DNA of 64,000 nucleotides from an uncultured Woeseiaceae bacterium (GTDB taxonomy: Bacteria > Pseudomonadota > Gammaproteobacteria > Steroidobacterales > Woeseiaceae), in the NCBI GenBank assembly GCA_945788625.1, contig CALZMQ010000007.1, forward strand, positions 1-64,000, read 5' to 3'. The translations under genes and the position numbers were made by a program. Within the stretch, counting starts at the first letter, position 1. The number at the start of each line of letters is the position of its first letter. Positions 1-8,684 of this stretch are shown piece after piece. The notes below the pieces were generated by a model that worked only from the letters and a program-made list of their open reading frames with translations, was not told the origin of the DNA and did not search any database.

Positions 1-710
1 TCGAACGCTCTTGTGACCTCGTTCATGTAGGTACGCTGCGCGATCTCGAGTTGCAGCGCATGAATATCGTTGCCAGGGTCGCCGTAATGGCGGGTAATGT
101 AGCCGCCTTTGAAGCGCTCGTTGACTACGGCGCTATATGGGCCGGCCTTCGCCGCCGCCACGACCGCCGCCTCTATCGCCGGGTCGCAGCTCCTGCCACT
201 GTCAGTGCCGACATTGAGCTCCGGGAGTTCGCCGTCGAAGAGTCGCGGCACGACGCTCGGGATAGAGTGCGCGTCCCACAGCAACGCCCGGCCATGCAGC
301 ACCCGGATGGACTGCAGGGCATGTTCGATTCGGTCGTGATAAGGCCGCCAATACGTTGCTATTCGGTCATGCAATTCGTCGTCGCTGACACCACCCTTTG
401 CGTAGATGTCATCGCCCGCAAAGGTCTTCGTCGGGCAAAGCCCCGTGGCCACCTGGCCAGGGTAGAGATTCCCGTCGTCCGGTGAGCGATTGAGATCGAC
501 GACGTAGCGCGAGTAATTCGCGACGATCATCGAGGCGCCCAGATCTCGCGCGAAGCCATACAGTTCCGCCACGTGCCAGTCGGTGTCGGGCACCGCCAGT
601 CCGGCCGGTGTCATACGGCGGCGGATGTCGTCGGGTATGTGACAGCCATCGTGAGGCACGCTGATGAGCAGCGGCGAGTGCCCTTCGTGCAGCGTACAGA
701 CGTCGATCAT
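1..710 (-). CDS. hutG: N-formylglutamate deformylase HutG (partial, runs off the left edge)
   Basis: Last step of the five-step histidine pathway: hydrolyses N-formylglutamate to glutamate and formate in the cytoplasm. The minus-strand frame begins [15 protein letters not shown] and contains family-like segments ISVPHDG, PDTDWHV, VVDLNRSP and WDAHSIPS. The ATG at 710 overlaps the hutH stop by 4 bases (ATGA), so translation is probably coupled. About 236 codons are visible; the C-terminal end lies beyond the window edge. Together with hutF it defines the formylglutamate branch rather than the formiminoglutamase (HutG/FIG) branch. Confidence 0.9.
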   Translation of the reverse strand, partial: MIDVCTLHEGHSPLLISVPHDGCHIPDDIRRRMTPAGLAVPDTDWHVAELYGFARDLGASMIVANYSRYVVDLNRSPDDGNLYPGQVATGLCPTKTFAGDDIYAKGGVSDDELHDRIATYWRPYHDRIEHALQSIRVLHGRALLWDAHSIPSVVPRLFDGELPELNVGTDSGRSCDPAIEAAVVAAAKAGPYSAVVNERFKGGYITRHYGDPGNDIHALQLEIAQRTYMNEVTRAF

Positions 711-2236
711 GTTCTAAGGCTGGGCATAACCGAGTCGGCATACCGGCAGTAGTTGCCATCGTCAATGGTGGCCGCCACACGCCGTATGTCCGACGACAGA
801 GACCGGTCCTCGACATAGCGCGGCGATATTTCGCGAAGGGCGGCGATGACGTCCTCGATGGCTTCCGAGCTTTTCTGCGGGTGGTGGAAGTCGATCCCCT
901 GCGCTGCCGCCAGTAACTCGATAGCGACAATGTCCGCCACGTTGTCGAGCATGGTGTGCAGGCGGCGCGCTGCAAACGTGGCCATGCTGACGTGATCTTC
1001 CTGGTTGGCTGACGTCGGCAGACTGTCGACGCTTGCGGGATGGGCATGCGACTTGTTCTCCGAGGCGAGGGCCGCGGCCGTGACCTGCGCCATCATGAAG
1101 CCGCTGTTGAGGCCGCCCTCTTCGACCAGGAAGGGCGGCAAGCCACTGAGGTGCGAATCGATCAGCAATGCAATACGACGTTCCGACAATGCGCCAATCT
1201 CGGCGATCGCCAGTGCGAGGTAGTCGGCGGCCAGTGCCACGGGTTCGGCGTGAAAATTGCCGCCCGACAACACGGCCCTGGACTCCGTGAACACGAGCGG
1301 GTTGTCCGTTACCGCGTTGGCCTCGGTTTCCAACACGGAACAAACGTGGCGCATAACGTCCAGGCACGCGCCCATAACCTGTGGCTGACAGCGAATCGAG
1401 TAAGGGTCCTGCACGCGATCGCATTCGAGATGCGACGCGCGAATGTCGCTGCCGTGCATCAGTTCGCGCAATACGCCTGCAACCGCGATTTGCCCGCCGT
1501 GACCGCGCACACTCTGGATGCGTTTGTCGAACGGCGTGTCGCTGCCCTTGATCGCGTCCGACGACATCGCGCCCGCGATCAGTGCGGCCGAAAGGACGTG
1601 TTCGGTGCGAAATACGGCGGCCAGCGCCAGGGCGGTCGATACCTGCGTGCCATTGAGCAGCGCCAGGCCTTCCTTCGGCGCCAGCCGAACGGGTTCGATT
1701 CCCGCGTCTTTGAGCGCAATCGCTGCGGGGACCAGGTTACCGTTTACGCGCACCTCACCAATGCCGATCAATGCGCCGGCCATGTGCGCCAGCGGCGCGA
1801 GATCACCGGATGCGCCCACTGACCCACGCGACGGTATACGCGGGTATATGGCGGCATTCACCAATGCGCACAGCGTTTCCACGAGTTCGAGACGGACACC
1901 CGAAAACCCTTCGGCCAGCGCGACGATCTTCATCAGCATGATCAACCGAACCGTATCGTCGTCGAGGTCTTCGCCGACGCCGACCGCGTGCGATTTCACG
2001 AGGTTCTCCTGCAAATGAGCAAGCTCGTCATTGCCGACGCGAACCTGCGCAAGCTGGCCGAAGCCGGTATTGACTCCGTAAACCTGGTCGCCGTGCGCGA
2101 CAACGTCTTCGATCAGTTCGTTCGCCTCGGCAATGCGCCGACTCGCGTCAGGGCCGATTGTGACCGTCGCATGATCGCGCCACACGGCCCGCAAGTCGGC
2201 CAGCGACACAAGTTGATTGTCGATCAGCAGGTTCAT
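707..2236 (-). CDS. hutH: Histidine ammonia-lyase HutH
   Basis: Deaminates L-histidine to trans-urocanate, the first step of the hut pathway. The 509-residue protein has the family's normal length. The Ala-Ser-Gly triad that cyclises to the MIO cofactor is at about residues 142-144 ([13 protein letters not shown]), and the N-terminal active-site loop YGVNTGFG is at about 53-60. The start at 2236 (MNLLIDNQ) was preferred over an upstream in-frame start because it overlaps the hutU stop by 4 bases, as do all junctions in this operon. Confidence 0.97.
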   Translation of the reverse strand: MNLLIDNQLVSLADLRAVWRDHATVTIGPDASRRIAEANELIEDVVAHGDQVYGVNTGFGQLAQVRVGNDELAHLQENLVKSHAVGVGEDLDDDTVRLIMLMKIVALAEGFSGVRLELVETLCALVNAAIYPRIPSRGSVGASGDLAPLAHMAGALIGIGEVRVNGNLVPAAIALKDAGIEPVRLAPKEGLALLNGTQVSTALALAAVFRTEHVLSAALIAGAMSSDAIKGSDTPFDKRIQSVRGHGGQIAVAGVLRELMHGSDIRASHLECDRVQDPYSIRCQPQVMGACLDVMRHVCSVLETEANAVTDNPLVFTESRAVLSGGNFHAEPVALAADYLALAIAEIGALSERRIALLIDSHLSGLPPFLVEEGGLNSGFMMAQVTAAALASENKSHAHPASVDSLPTSANQEDHVSMATFAARRLHTMLDNVADIVAIELLAAAQGIDFHHPQKSSEAIEDVIAALREISPRYVEDRSLSSDIRRVAATIDDGNYCRYADSVMPSLRT

Positions 2237-3897
2237 GATGCGCTCCCGCCGTCGATCATAGGCAGCTTGAGTCCGTGATCGTGTGCACACTCGATAGCGA
2301 TCTCATAACCGGCATCGGCATGACGCATGACGCCACTGGCCGGATCATTCCACAAGACTCGCTCGATGCGGCGATCGGCTTCCTCTGTGCCGTCACAAAC
2401 GATGACGAGTCCGGCGTGCTGCGAATAACCCATGCCGACGCCGCCGCCATGATGAATAGAGACCCAGGTTGCACCACTGGCCGTATTCAGCAGCGCGTTC
2501 AACAACGCCCAGTCGGATACAGCGTCGCTACCGTCCATCATGGCTTCCGTCTCGCGGTTCGGACTGGCGACCGAGCCGCTGTCGAGGTGATCTCGACCTA
2601 TCACGACCGGCGCCTCCAGTTCGCCGTTGCGTACCATTTCATTGAACGCAAGCCCGAGACGGTGACGCTGGCCGAGACCGACCCAGCAGATGCGCGCCGG
2701 CAGTCCCTGAAACTGGATGCGTTCCCGTGCCGCGTCGAGCCAGTTGTGCAAATGCTGGTCGCCCGGGATCAGCTCTTTGACCTTCGCATCGGTCTTGTAG
2801 ATGTCTTCCGGGTTCCCGGACAGGGCCGCCCATCGGAACGGACCGACGCCGCGGCAAAACAACGGGCGGACGTAGGCTGGAACGAAACCCGGGAAGTCAA
2901 AGGCATCTTCGACGCCTTCGTCGAATGCCACCTGCCGGATGTTGTTGCCGTAGTCGAACGTCGGAATGCCCTGTTTCTGGAAGTCGAGCATCGCGCGAAC
3001 GTGTATGGCCATCGACTTCACGGCAGCCGCGACAACGACGTCCGGATCCCGCTGCCGTTGCTCCAACCACTCTGCGACCGTCCATCCGACGGGCAAGTAG
3101 CCGTTGGCCGGGTCGTGTGCCGACGTCTGGTCGGTGACGGCATCCGGACGCATGCCTCTACGCACCATCTCCGGCAGGATCTCCGCGGCGTTGCCGAGCA
3201 AGCCAACTGAGACCGGCCGCCTGTCGCGCACCGACTGTTCGATGATCTGCATGGCCTCGTCGAGCGTCTCCGCCCGCGTATCGAGGTAGCCTGTACCCAG
3301 TCGCATATCGATACGGTCCGACTGGCATTCGATGGCCAGCATCGATGCACCGGCCATCGTCGCGGCCAGCGGCTGCGCGCCACCCATGCCGCCGAGCCCG
3401 GCGGTCAGAATCCAGCGACCGGCCAGGTCGCCACCGTAATGCTGCCTTCCCATTTCCGCGAACGTCTCGTACGTGCCCTGCACGATTCCCTGGCTGCCGA
3501 TGTAGATCCACGAGCCCGCGGTCATCTGGCCGAACATCATCAGGCCTTTTCGGTCCAACTCACGGAAGTGCTCCCAGTTCGCCCATGCGGGCACCAGGTT
3601 CGAATTCGCAATCAGCACACGCGGCGCGTCGGCATGCGTTCTGAACACGCCGACAGGCTTACCGGATTGCACCAGCAGCGTCTCGTCGGCTGCGAGATTC
3701 CTCAGTGTTGTAACGATCGCGTCGAAGCACTCCCAGTTACGAGCGGCTTTGCCGATTCCGCCGTAGACCACCAGGTCCTGCGGCCGCTCCGCAACCTGCG
3801 GGTCGAGGTTGTTCATCAGCATTCGCAGCGGCGCCTCGGTCAGCCAGCTCCTGGCCGTAAGGTCCGTGCCCGTGGGCGCTTTTATTGTTCTCTTCAT
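2233..3897 (-). CDS. hutU: Urocanate hydratase HutU
   Basis: Converts urocanate to imidazolonepropionate using tightly bound NAD+ as an electrophile. The 554-residue length is typical. The glycine-rich NAD-binding segment [10 protein letters not shown] is near residues 167-176, and the [11 protein letters not shown] segment with the conserved cysteine is near residue 405. The start MKRTIKAP at 3897 overlaps the hutC stop by 4 bases. Downstream, its stop overlaps the hutH start, so hutC-hutU-hutH-hutG form one translationally coupled series. Confidence 0.97.
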   Translation of the reverse strand: MKRTIKAPTGTDLTARSWLTEAPLRMLMNNLDPQVAERPQDLVVYGGIGKAARNWECFDAIVTTLRNLAADETLLVQSGKPVGVFRTHADAPRVLIANSNLVPAWANWEHFRELDRKGLMMFGQMTAGSWIYIGSQGIVQGTYETFAEMGRQHYGGDLAGRWILTAGLGGMGGAQPLAATMAGASMLAIECQSDRIDMRLGTGYLDTRAETLDEAMQIIEQSVRDRRPVSVGLLGNAAEILPEMVRRGMRPDAVTDQTSAHDPANGYLPVGWTVAEWLEQRQRDPDVVVAAAVKSMAIHVRAMLDFQKQGIPTFDYGNNIRQVAFDEGVEDAFDFPGFVPAYVRPLFCRGVGPFRWAALSGNPEDIYKTDAKVKELIPGDQHLHNWLDAARERIQFQGLPARICWVGLGQRHRLGLAFNEMVRNGELEAPVVIGRDHLDSGSVASPNRETEAMMDGSDAVSDWALLNALLNTASGATWVSIHHGGGVGMGYSQHAGLVIVCDGTEEADRRIERVLWNDPASGVMRHADAGYEIAIECAHDHGLKLPMIDGGSAS

Positions 3898-4658
3898 TGA
3901 CGTAGTTTCTCCAGCTGCACGACATCCGCGGATGCCGATCGTGGCGTCCCCGGGGGTGTGTAATGACCGGTCAGCTCGTAGCGGCCGCCCGGGTGGTGCA
4001 GGCGCGCGAAAGTCACCGGGCATCCACGGGACCAGGTGCGCCTTATCACGACGAGTGTCGGCTCGTCATCGGCGGTTTGCAGGTAGTTCCTCACCGCGGC
4101 GTTTGGCGAACTTGCGCGCACGACCTGTTCGGCCTCCTGCAGCGGCGCAATACCTGTCAGGTAAGCACTCGGGGTGATTGACTCGAAGTCCTGGTCCAGA
4201 CAGTCCGGCGCGAAGCTCGCCAGCACGTGCCTGTCTTCGAGTTGAATCGGCAAGCCGTTTTCCAGGTGCACAAGCAACAGGTGTACGACCTCGGTGCCCT
4301 GCTCGACGTGCAGCGCTTTGGCCACTTCACCACGCGCTTTCTGCAGGGATTGACGAATGGTCCGGCTCGAGTGCAGATGCCCGCGCAGCGCGATCTCGTC
4401 TGCAATATTGTGAACTTCGAGCAGGTGGGATCGGGCACGCAGATCGGAGACATACGTCCCGCGGCCCGCGATACGCTCTACGTAACCTTCGTCATTGAGT
4501 TCCCGCAGTGCGCGATTTGCCGTCATCCGCGACACGCTCATCGACTCGACCAGCTCGTTCTCCGACGGTACGCGATCGCTGGGCCGGAGTTCGCCCGATG
4601 AGATCCGCTCGATGATCAGGTCCTTCAGTTGCTGATAGCGCGGCTTCGGCGGGATCAT
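3894..4658 (-). CDS. hutC: Histidine utilisation repressor HutC (GntR family)
   Basis: Transcriptional repressor of hut genes; family members are released from DNA by urocanate. The 254-residue protein has an N-terminal GntR winged helix ([20 protein letters not shown], about residues 30-49) and a C-terminal UTRA effector domain ending in the typical [16 protein letters not shown] region. It sits between hutF and hutU with 4-base overlaps on both sides. A TGTATATACA palindrome in the hutF-hutI intergenic region is a probable binding site, implying control of both divergent units and of its own gene. Confidence 0.95.
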   Translation of the reverse strand: MIPPKPRYQQLKDLIIERISSGELRPSDRVPSENELVESMSVSRMTANRALRELNDEGYVERIAGRGTYVSDLRARSHLLEVHNIADEIALRGHLHSSRTIRQSLQKARGEVAKALHVEQGTEVVHLLLVHLENGLPIQLEDRHVLASFAPDCLDQDFESITPSAYLTGIAPLQEAEQVVRASSPNAAVRNYLQTADDEPTLVVIRRTWSRGCPVTFARLHHPGGRYELTGHYTPPGTPRSASADVVQLEKLRQ

Positions 4659-6025
4659 TGCACGTCCCCGAGCGTCTTCAGCGTGGCAGCGTAATCGGAT
4701 CGCGCGCGATCGCGATCGACGTGCACTGCATCCACGACGCGCCAGTCGCCGTTGACCATGACACGCTCGACGGGCAGCGGGTATCCGGAAAACACCAGCG
4801 CGTCGAGGCGCGATTCGTCGCCATGGCCAACCAGCATCGGATCGTCATCGCTCAGGACCACCAGGTCCGCCGGCGCGCCTTCGCGAAGCCCGACAGCGGC
4901 CTGGCCACTCGCTGCGGCGCCGCCCTCCAGGGCCCGTGAAAACAATTCGCTACCGACGTGGCTGTCGCGTAGCGACACGATATTGCGCGTTCGTGTCGCC
5001 AGCCGCTGTCCGTATTCCAGCCACCTGAGTTCCTCGAACGGGTTGATCGAAACGTGGCTGTCCGAGCCAATCGCGATTCCGCCCCCGTTCGTCAGGTAAT
5101 CGTGCAATGGAAACAGGCCGTCACCGAGATTGGCTTCCGTGCTCGGGCACAAGGCAACGACGGCGCCAGACTTTGCTAGCTCGCTGGTTTCCTCGGCGTC
5201 CATATGCGTGGCATGCACCAGGCACCAGTTCGGTCCCACGTCGAAGTTCTCGAGCAGCCAGCGCACCGGGCGGCGCCCGTAAGCCGCCATGCACTGGTCC
5301 ACTTCGCGCTGCTGCTCGGCAATGTGCAAATGCATCGGCGAATTCCGTTCCGAGGCAACACCGGCGATCGTCGATATCGATGCGGTGCTGACGGCGCGAA
5401 GACTGTGCACACCGATGCCGACGTTGAGTGTTTCGCTGTTCGTCGATACGGCGCGTTCGTGATGCGCCAGGAAGGCTTCCAGGCGCATTGCGAAGCTGCG
5501 CTGGTGCGTGCCCGGCTCCGGGTCGTCGAAGCCCGCGCGTTCGTAAAGGACGGGCACGTATGTGAGCCGAATCCCACTGTCTTGCGCGGCCCGCGTGATC
5601 GCCGCGAACATGGCGTCCGTTTCGTCCTGCTGCACAAGCGGTGCTGTCGGGTCGCGATGCAGGTAGTGGAACTCCGCGACCGACGTAAAGCCGCTGTTCA
5701 GCATCTCGCAATAAGCCTGTCGGGCAATCGCCGTCAGGGCGGCGGCGTCCACGCGCCCTGCGAGTTCGTACATACGCTCGCGCCACGACCAGAAATTGTC
5801 ACGCCCGGCCGGTGAGCGTTGCTCGGTCCGGCCGGCAAGCGCCCGCTGGAACGCGTGGCTGTGCGCGTTGCACAGGCCCGGAATGACGCAGCCGGCGACG
5901 GTGTCGTCCGGCGATGGCCTGGTGCCGGCTGTAACGCCCTGGATTTTCCCGAACCCGGTCGACAGCCGGACGTTGTCGGTCCAGCCCTCGGGCAGCAGTG
6001 CTTTGCGTGCGAATACCGCGTTCAT
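4655..6025 (-). CDS. hutF: Formimidoylglutamate deiminase HutF
   Basis: Amidohydrolase-superfamily enzyme that deiminates N-formimidoyl-L-glutamate to N-formylglutamate and ammonia. The 456-residue protein has the metal-binding HxH motif in NAHSHAFQRAL, HLHIAEQQ, VHATHMD and the late GSDSHVSI aspartate motif. The frame stays open far upstream, antisense to hutI, but the start at 6025 (MNAVFARK) is chosen because normal family length begins there and it leaves a 72-base divergent promoter region. Its stop overlaps the hutC start (ATGA). Confidence 0.95.
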   Translation of the reverse strand: MNAVFARKALLPEGWTDNVRLSTGFGKIQGVTAGTRPSPDDTVAGCVIPGLCNAHSHAFQRALAGRTEQRSPAGRDNFWSWRERMYELAGRVDAAALTAIARQAYCEMLNSGFTSVAEFHYLHRDPTAPLVQQDETDAMFAAITRAAQDSGIRLTYVPVLYERAGFDDPEPGTHQRSFAMRLEAFLAHHERAVSTNSETLNVGIGVHSLRAVSTASISTIAGVASERNSPMHLHIAEQQREVDQCMAAYGRRPVRWLLENFDVGPNWCLVHATHMDAEETSELAKSGAVVALCPSTEANLGDGLFPLHDYLTNGGGIAIGSDSHVSINPFEELRWLEYGQRLATRTRNIVSLRDSHVGSELFSRALEGGAAASGQAAVGLREGAPADLVVLSDDDPMLVGHGDESRLDALVFSGYPLPVERVMVNGDWRVVDAVHVDRDRARSDYAATLKTLGDVQ

Positions 6026-6041
6026 TGGGTCCCTCACCAAG

Positions 6042-6053
6042 TTGTATATACAG
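6042..6053. promoter_or_regulatory. Probable HutC operator in the hutF-hutI divergent region
   Basis: TTGTATATACAG contains the perfect 10-base palindrome TGTATATACA (6043-6052). HutC sites known from Pseudomonas and related bacteria are centred on a TGTATATACA-like sequence. It lies in the 72-base gap between the divergent hutF and hutI starts, so one bound repressor could block both promoters. Binding is inferred from sequence alone. Confidence 0.75.
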
Positions 6054-6097
6054 GCTAGTACATGGTAATTTCGAATGCAATTTCCCGGAGACGATCG

Positions 6098-7318
6098 ATG
6101 CCCGATTGGGACCTGCTGCTCACAGATGCGCGCATTGCGACTATGCGCGCCGGCGCACCCGATTACGGCGAAATCAATGACGGCGCCCTCGCAATAACGG
6201 ACGGGTCGATTGCGTGGCTCGGTCCGGCGACCGAATTGCCGAAGGGCACTGCCGTTGAAAGCAACTCCGTGGCCGGCCGGTGGCTGACACCGGCTTTGAT
6301 CGACTGCCACACCCATCTCGTCTTCGGGGGCGACCGCGCCGCAGAATTCGAGCAACGCTTGCGCGGCGCCAGCTACGAGGAGATCGCACGGGCCGGTGGC
6401 GGCATCATGTCGACGGTACGCGCGACGCGCGCGGCGTCGGCCGACGAACTGTACGCCGCCGCGTTGCCACGCATCAACGCGCTCGCCGCGGAGGGCGTTG
6501 CGACGGTCGAGATCAAGTCCGGCTACGGCCTCGATATCGAAAACGAGCTGAAGATGCTGATCGTGGCACGGCGACTCGGCGAGGCGTCCGGGGTCAACGT
6601 TCGCACTACCTTGCTGGCCGCGCACACCGTGCCGCCGGAATTCGATAACGCTGTCGACGATTACATCGACCTGGTTTGCGACGAACTGCTGCCGCAAGTC
6701 GTCGAGCACGGGCTTGCCGATGCCGTCGACGCCTACTGCGAATCGATCGCTTTCAGCGCACCGCAGGTCGCCAAGCTGTTTCACAAGGCGGCAGACCTGG
6801 GGCTGCCCGTGAAGCTGCACGCGGATCAACTCTCCGACGGCGGCGGTGCCGAGCTCGCTGCGTTTTTCAATGCCCTGTCGGCCGATCACCTCGAGTACAC
6901 GTCCGCCGCCGGTGTGCGTGCAATGGCGAAATCGCGAGCCGTCGCCGTATTGTTACCGGGCGCTTTCCTGACGCTCGGCGAGACCCGGGTCCCGCCCATC
7001 GCCGAGTTGCGCGAGGCAGGTGTGCCTGTCGCCGTGGCGACCGACTGCAATCCGGGCACTTCGCCGATCTGCTCGCTTCGCAATGCGATGATGCTCGCGA
7101 GCCGCCTGTTCCGTCTTACTCCTGAGGAATGCCTGGCGGGTACCACGCGGGAAGCAGCTCGGGCACTGGGCGTGTTTGCCGATCGGGGCACCCTGGAAGT
7201 CGGCAAGCGGGCAGACATCGCCGTCTGGGACATTTCGCACCCGCGCGAACTCGCTTATTGGATCGGCACACCGCAACTGGCGGATTTGTTGATAGGCGGG
7301 CACACTACACGCCCTTGA
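6098..7318 (+). CDS. hutI: Imidazolonepropionase HutI
   Basis: Hydrolyses 4-imidazolone-5-propionate to N-formimidoyl-L-glutamate, the third hut step. The 406-residue amidohydrolase has DCHTHLVFGG (metal HxH), KLHADQLSDGG and ATDCNPGTSP, all standard for the family. The start MPDWDLLLTD at 6098 follows a purine-rich CCCGGAGACG ribosome-binding region. It is divergent from hutF and its stop overlaps the TTG start proposed for the following transporter gene. Confidence 0.96.
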   Translation: MPDWDLLLTDARIATMRAGAPDYGEINDGALAITDGSIAWLGPATELPKGTAVESNSVAGRWLTPALIDCHTHLVFGGDRAAEFEQRLRGASYEEIARAGGGIMSTVRATRAASADELYAAALPRINALAAEGVATVEIKSGYGLDIENELKMLIVARRLGEASGVNVRTTLLAAHTVPPEFDNAVDDYIDLVCDELLPQVVEHGLADAVDAYCESIAFSAPQVAKLFHKAADLGLPVKLHADQLSDGGGAELAAFFNALSADHLEYTSAAGVRAMAKSRAVAVLLPGAFLTLGETRVPPIAELREAGVPVAVATDCNPGTSPICSLRNAMMLASRLFRLTPEECLAGTTREAARALGVFADRGTLEVGKRADIAVWDISHPRELAYWIGTPQLADLLIGGHTTRP

Positions 7319-8541
7319 AAGCCCACCTCGTCCATTCCCGAAAATTTGTTATTACGCTCGGCCTCATGACAGCCGTGGCGGCGTTGACCGTGGATCTCAG
7401 CCTGCCGGCGATCCCGGCGATGGTCGTAGCCCTCGGCACGGACCTTTCGCGGGGCCAGCAGATCGTCGGCATCTTCATGGCCGGGATGGCTGTCGGCCAA
7501 ATCCCGGCCGGGCTGTTTTCCGATCGCCTCGGTCGCATGCCGGCGCTGTACGCAGGTATGGCACTTTTTGTTATCGCGGCAACGCTCGCAGCGATTGCCA
7601 CGGACATCGACCTGTTGCTCGCAGCGCGCTTCGCGCAGGGAATCGGTGCCGCTTCCGCGATCGTACTCTCGAGGGCCATTGTGCGGGACGTCGCTTCCGG
7701 CAAGGACGCCGCGCGTTTGATGTCGCTGATGACGATGATATTCACGGCAGCGCCGGTAGTCGCGCCGACCCTTGGTGCGCTGCTGGTTGCACAATGGGGA
7801 TGGCGTGCCCCGTTTGTCGTAATCGCGCTGTGTGGCTACCTCATGATCGCCGCCATTCGCAGCAATCTCGTCGAAACGCACCAGCCCAAAGTCATCGAGC
7901 ACCCGGTACGGCAGCTGCTGTCGAGTTTCCGAGAGTTCTTCTCGTATCGGCAGAGCATTTTCGGGCTGCTGCTGCTCATCTTGCCGCCGGCAGGCTACCT
8001 GTCGATCATCGCCGTCTCTGCCGCACTGACGGTCGAGATATACGGATACTCGATCCAGGCTTATGGGCTCATTTTCGCCTGCGCAGGATTGTCGATCCTC
8101 GCGGGATCGGCAGCGAACCGCGTCCTGGTAATGAGGTTCGACCAGCTGCACCTCATCGGCCTTGGCGTTGCATTCATCTTCGCTTCGAGCGCACAGCTGG
8201 CCGTCGTCGCCTGGCTGGGTACCGCGCCCTTCTGGTGGGTGTGGTTCAGCGTCTGCATATTCATGTTCACGATCGCCATCCTGATGTCGAACGCGACGGT
8301 CATCGCGCTCGACCCGCTGCCGCGCATTGCGGGCGTGGCCTCGTCGATCATTGGCACACTACAGAATGTCTCGGGTGCCTGCGGCGCGCTGCTGGGAGCA
8401 ACGATTTATGACGGCTCCGTGCGCAATGCGGTGATCATAATGGCGGCGGTCGGAATTGCGACGACCGTGATATTCCTGATGCGGCCCCTCATTGCGCCCG
8501 GCGAGCTGGTGCATCACCCCGATGAACTCGCGCGCGATTAG
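7315..8541 (+). CDS. MFS transporter, Bcr/CflA-like
   Basis: Inner-membrane major-facilitator protein of about 408 residues with roughly 12 hydrophobic segments. MFS motif A is visible after the second helix (GLFSDRLGRMPALYAG), and the first helix resembles Bcr/CflA drug-efflux members (VDLSLPAIPAM). The TTG at 7315 is chosen as start because the first membrane helix needs these residues and the codon overlaps the hutI stop; ATG at 7366 would cut into helix 1. Coupling to hutI suggests a possible role in histidine or urocanate movement, but Bcr/CflA proteins are usually exporters, so the substrate is unknown. Confidence 0.75.
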   Translation: MKAHLVHSRKFVITLGLMTAVAALTVDLSLPAIPAMVVALGTDLSRGQQIVGIFMAGMAVGQIPAGLFSDRLGRMPALYAGMALFVIAATLAAIATDIDLLLAARFAQGIGAASAIVLSRAIVRDVASGKDAARLMSLMTMIFTAAPVVAPTLGALLVAQWGWRAPFVVIALCGYLMIAAIRSNLVETHQPKVIEHPVRQLLSSFREFFSYRQSIFGLLLLILPPAGYLSIIAVSAALTVEIYGYSIQAYGLIFACAGLSILAGSAANRVLVMRFDQLHLIGLGVAFIFASSAQLAVVAWLGTAPFWWVWFSVCIFMFTIAILMSNATVIALDPLPRIAGVASSIIGTLQNVSGACGALLGATIYDGSVRNAVIIMAAVGIATTVIFLMRPLIAPGELVHHPDELARD

Positions 8542-8635
8542 CCGGCCGTTCGACTTCAAGCTGCTCCTGGGACAGGCGAAATCGCTGCCTTATGCCCATA
8601 TTTATCATAGTAAAAACAGTAAGATAGGCGTATAC

Positions 8636-8655
8636 TACTGTATATAAAAACAGTT
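8636..8655 (+). promoter_or_regulatory. LexA (SOS) box upstream of the HNH endonuclease gene
   Basis: TACTGTATATAAAAACAGTT fits the gammaproteobacterial LexA consensus CTGT-N8-ACAG exactly (CTGT 8638-8641, ACAG 8650-8653) with the usual AT-rich spacer. It overlaps the 3' end of a likely -10 element (TATACT, 8631-8636) and ends 29 bases before the start codon, a position expected to block transcription. The 10-mer TAAAAACAGT occurs twice (8611-8620 and 8645-8654), so a degenerate second half-site may be present. Confidence 0.8.
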
Positions 8656-8684
8656 TCGTATTCACCTCCTGAGAGCCCCTCGAC

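Noticed and set aside
6026..6889. Extending HutF upstream by nearly 290 codons.
   Set aside because: The extension runs antisense through hutI and removes the divergent promoter and HutC site; family length and motifs begin at 6025.
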